DNA from: JAFDZV01 sp966128725
GTDB lineage: Bacteria; Bacteroidota; Ignavibacteria; OLB7
Direction: 5' to 3'
NCBI GenBank assembly: GCA_966128725.1
Contig: CBHYLN010000005.1
Location: 1 to 64,000 of the forward strand
DNA length: 64,000 nt
A model generated the notes under the pieces. That model saw nothing but the letters and a program-made list of their open reading frames with translations, did not search any database and was not told the origin of the DNA. The position numbers and the translations under genes are program-made. Of the stretch, positions 63,036-64,000 are shown piece after piece; positions within the stretch are counted from its first letter, which is position 1, and each line of letters begins with the position of its first letter.

Positions 63036-64000
63036 ATGATACGAACGCTTGGAATCGGTGTGTTGGCCCTGTTCATGTGGACCGTTGTTGCGGTGTCGTT
63101 GCGGGCGCAAACCCCAACAACACTGTTCCGCCTTCTCTCCACATCGGAAACCGGCATCACCTTCCGTAACGACATCACCGAAAACGAGATGTACAACGGA
63201 ATCAGCTTCACCAATGCCTATAACGGCAGCGGTGTGGCGGCCGGCGACGTAAACGGCGACGGGCTTCCGGATCTGTTCTTCTCCGGCACGCAGGTGTGCA
63301 ATCGCCTGTACATCAACAAGGGGAACTTCCAGTTCGAGGACGTTACCTACCGTGCGGGCGTTGCCGACTCCGGAAGCGTTGGGCGAGGTGTGGTGATGGT
63401 TGATATCGACGGCGACGGCGATCTGGATATCTACGTGTGCCGCGTGAGCCTGCCGAACCGGCTGTACATCAACGACGGCCACGGCATGTTCACCGAGCGC
63501 TCGAAGGCGTACGGGCTGGATTACAGTGGCCACTCCACGCAGGCGGCGTTCCTGGACTACGACCTGGACGGTGACCTTGACATGTACCTGGCCCTTACCG
63601 GCGCCGGCCTTGGCGAGTACTACGCGCGTTACGGTGTCAACGACAAGATGTACCGCAACAACGGCAACGGCACGTTCACCGATGTTACCAAGGAAGCCGG
63701 CATCGTGGATCAGGGCTACGCGATGAATGTGCTGGCCTCCGATGTAAATGGCGATGGCTGGCCCGACCTGTACGTCTCGAACGATTTCGAGGAACAGGAC
63801 AAGCTGTACATCAACAACCGCAACGGCACGTTCACCAACATGCGCGGCAAGGCAATCCTGCACACCAGCCACTCCTCGATGGGCTGCGACGCGGCCGACT
63901 ACAACAACGACGGTAACATCGATGTGGTGACGCTGGACATGATGGCCCGCGATCACACGCGCGAGATGCGGCTTTCGGCAACCCTGTCGGTGCTCAGCCC
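63036..64000 (+). CDS. Secreted FG-GAP/VCBS (ASPIC/UnbV-like) repeat protein, partial
   Basis: The frame starts with ATG at 63036 and is still open at the window end, so at least 321 residues are present and the C-terminus is missing. A signal peptide runs to about LRAQ (residues 1-25). Then five calcium-binding repeats are seen: DVNGDGLPDLFF, DIDGDGDLDIYV, DYDLDGDLDMYLA, DVNGDGWPDLYVS and DYNNDGNIDVVTLDM, each preceded by LYIN or FTDVT-type strands. This is an extracellular beta-propeller of the FG-GAP kind; the sequence resembles the start of CRTAC/UnbV-type proteins, but its role is unknown. Confidence 0.85.
   Translation, partial: MIRTLGIGVLALFMWTVVAVSLRAQTPTTLFRLLSTSETGITFRNDITENEMYNGISFTNAYNGSGVAAGDVNGDGLPDLFFSGTQVCNRLYINKGNFQFEDVTYRAGVADSGSVGRGVVMVDIDGDGDLDIYVCRVSLPNRLYINDGHGMFTERSKAYGLDYSGHSTQAAFLDYDLDGDLDMYLALTGAGLGEYYARYGVNDKMYRNNGNGTFTDVTKEAGIVDQGYAMNVLASDVNGDGWPDLYVSNDFEEQDKLYINNRNGTFTNMRGKAILHTSHSSMGCDAADYNNDGNIDVVTLDMMARDHTREMRLSATLSVLS

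Overview
The window is GC-rich DNA (roughly 60% by eye) with few long gaps. Its housekeeping genes and promoter-like boxes (TATCTTTG, TATATTTG, close to the TAnnTTTG box of Bacteroidota) suggest a member of the Bacteroidota/Chlorobiota/Ignavibacteriota/Kapabacteria group. The lineage is an inference from gene content and promoter style; no 16S rRNA gene is present.

Positions 1-1423 (minus strand) hold a tandem family of three small lipoproteins, the first cut by the window edge. Positions 1681-45110 are almost entirely minus-strand and form one very large surface-polysaccharide locus. It encodes at least eleven recognisable or likely glycosyltransferases, three DegT-type sugar aminotransferases, nucleotide-sugar enzymes (GDP-mannose 4,6-dehydratase, GDP-fucose synthase, dTDP-glucose 4,6-dehydratase, a UDP-GlcNAc-4-epimerase type, and three further epimerase-like proteins, two of which lack the usual catalytic Tyr), an O-antigen-ligase/polymerase-like membrane protein, two asparagine-synthase-like proteins, methyltransferases, and a Wzm/Wzt ABC exporter with a long C-terminal extension on the ATPase. 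Many neighbours overlap as ATGA or TGATG, which implies translational coupling. A plausible promoter box lies just upstream of the first gene (near 45185).

Two foreign-looking islands sit inside this locus. One is an arsenic unit (13545-15946): arsR diverges from arsI, an aquaporin gene and arsC, with a clear promoter and an ArsR-type inverted repeat. The other is ppsA plus a short-chain dehydrogenase gene (16926-20160). A noncoding array of about 170-bp repeats (22801-23330) lies between two glycosyltransferase-type genes.

From 45608 the window is mostly plus-strand core genome: tRNA-Leu(UAG), tig with an unusual His/Asp-rich tail, clpP, clpX, a minus-strand Cys-rich secreted protein gene, a predicted nucleotidyltransferase gene, the 4.5S SRP RNA, a giant RNase E/G gene (1488 codons, two thirds predicted disordered), dxr, rseP, surE, an lptF/lptG-type gene, moeA, and a truncated FG-GAP/VCBS repeat protein gene at the right edge. 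Strong hairpins separate several of these genes.

The most unusual items are the RNase E/G whose S1 domain is split by about 630 disordered residues, the translationally coupled five-gene block at 28355-34707 (DUF268-like, Zn-ribbon/GT61-like, AsnB-like, CapA-like, CgeB-like), the structured 170-bp repeat array, the pump-less arsenic operon, and the metal-binding-like tail on trigger factor.
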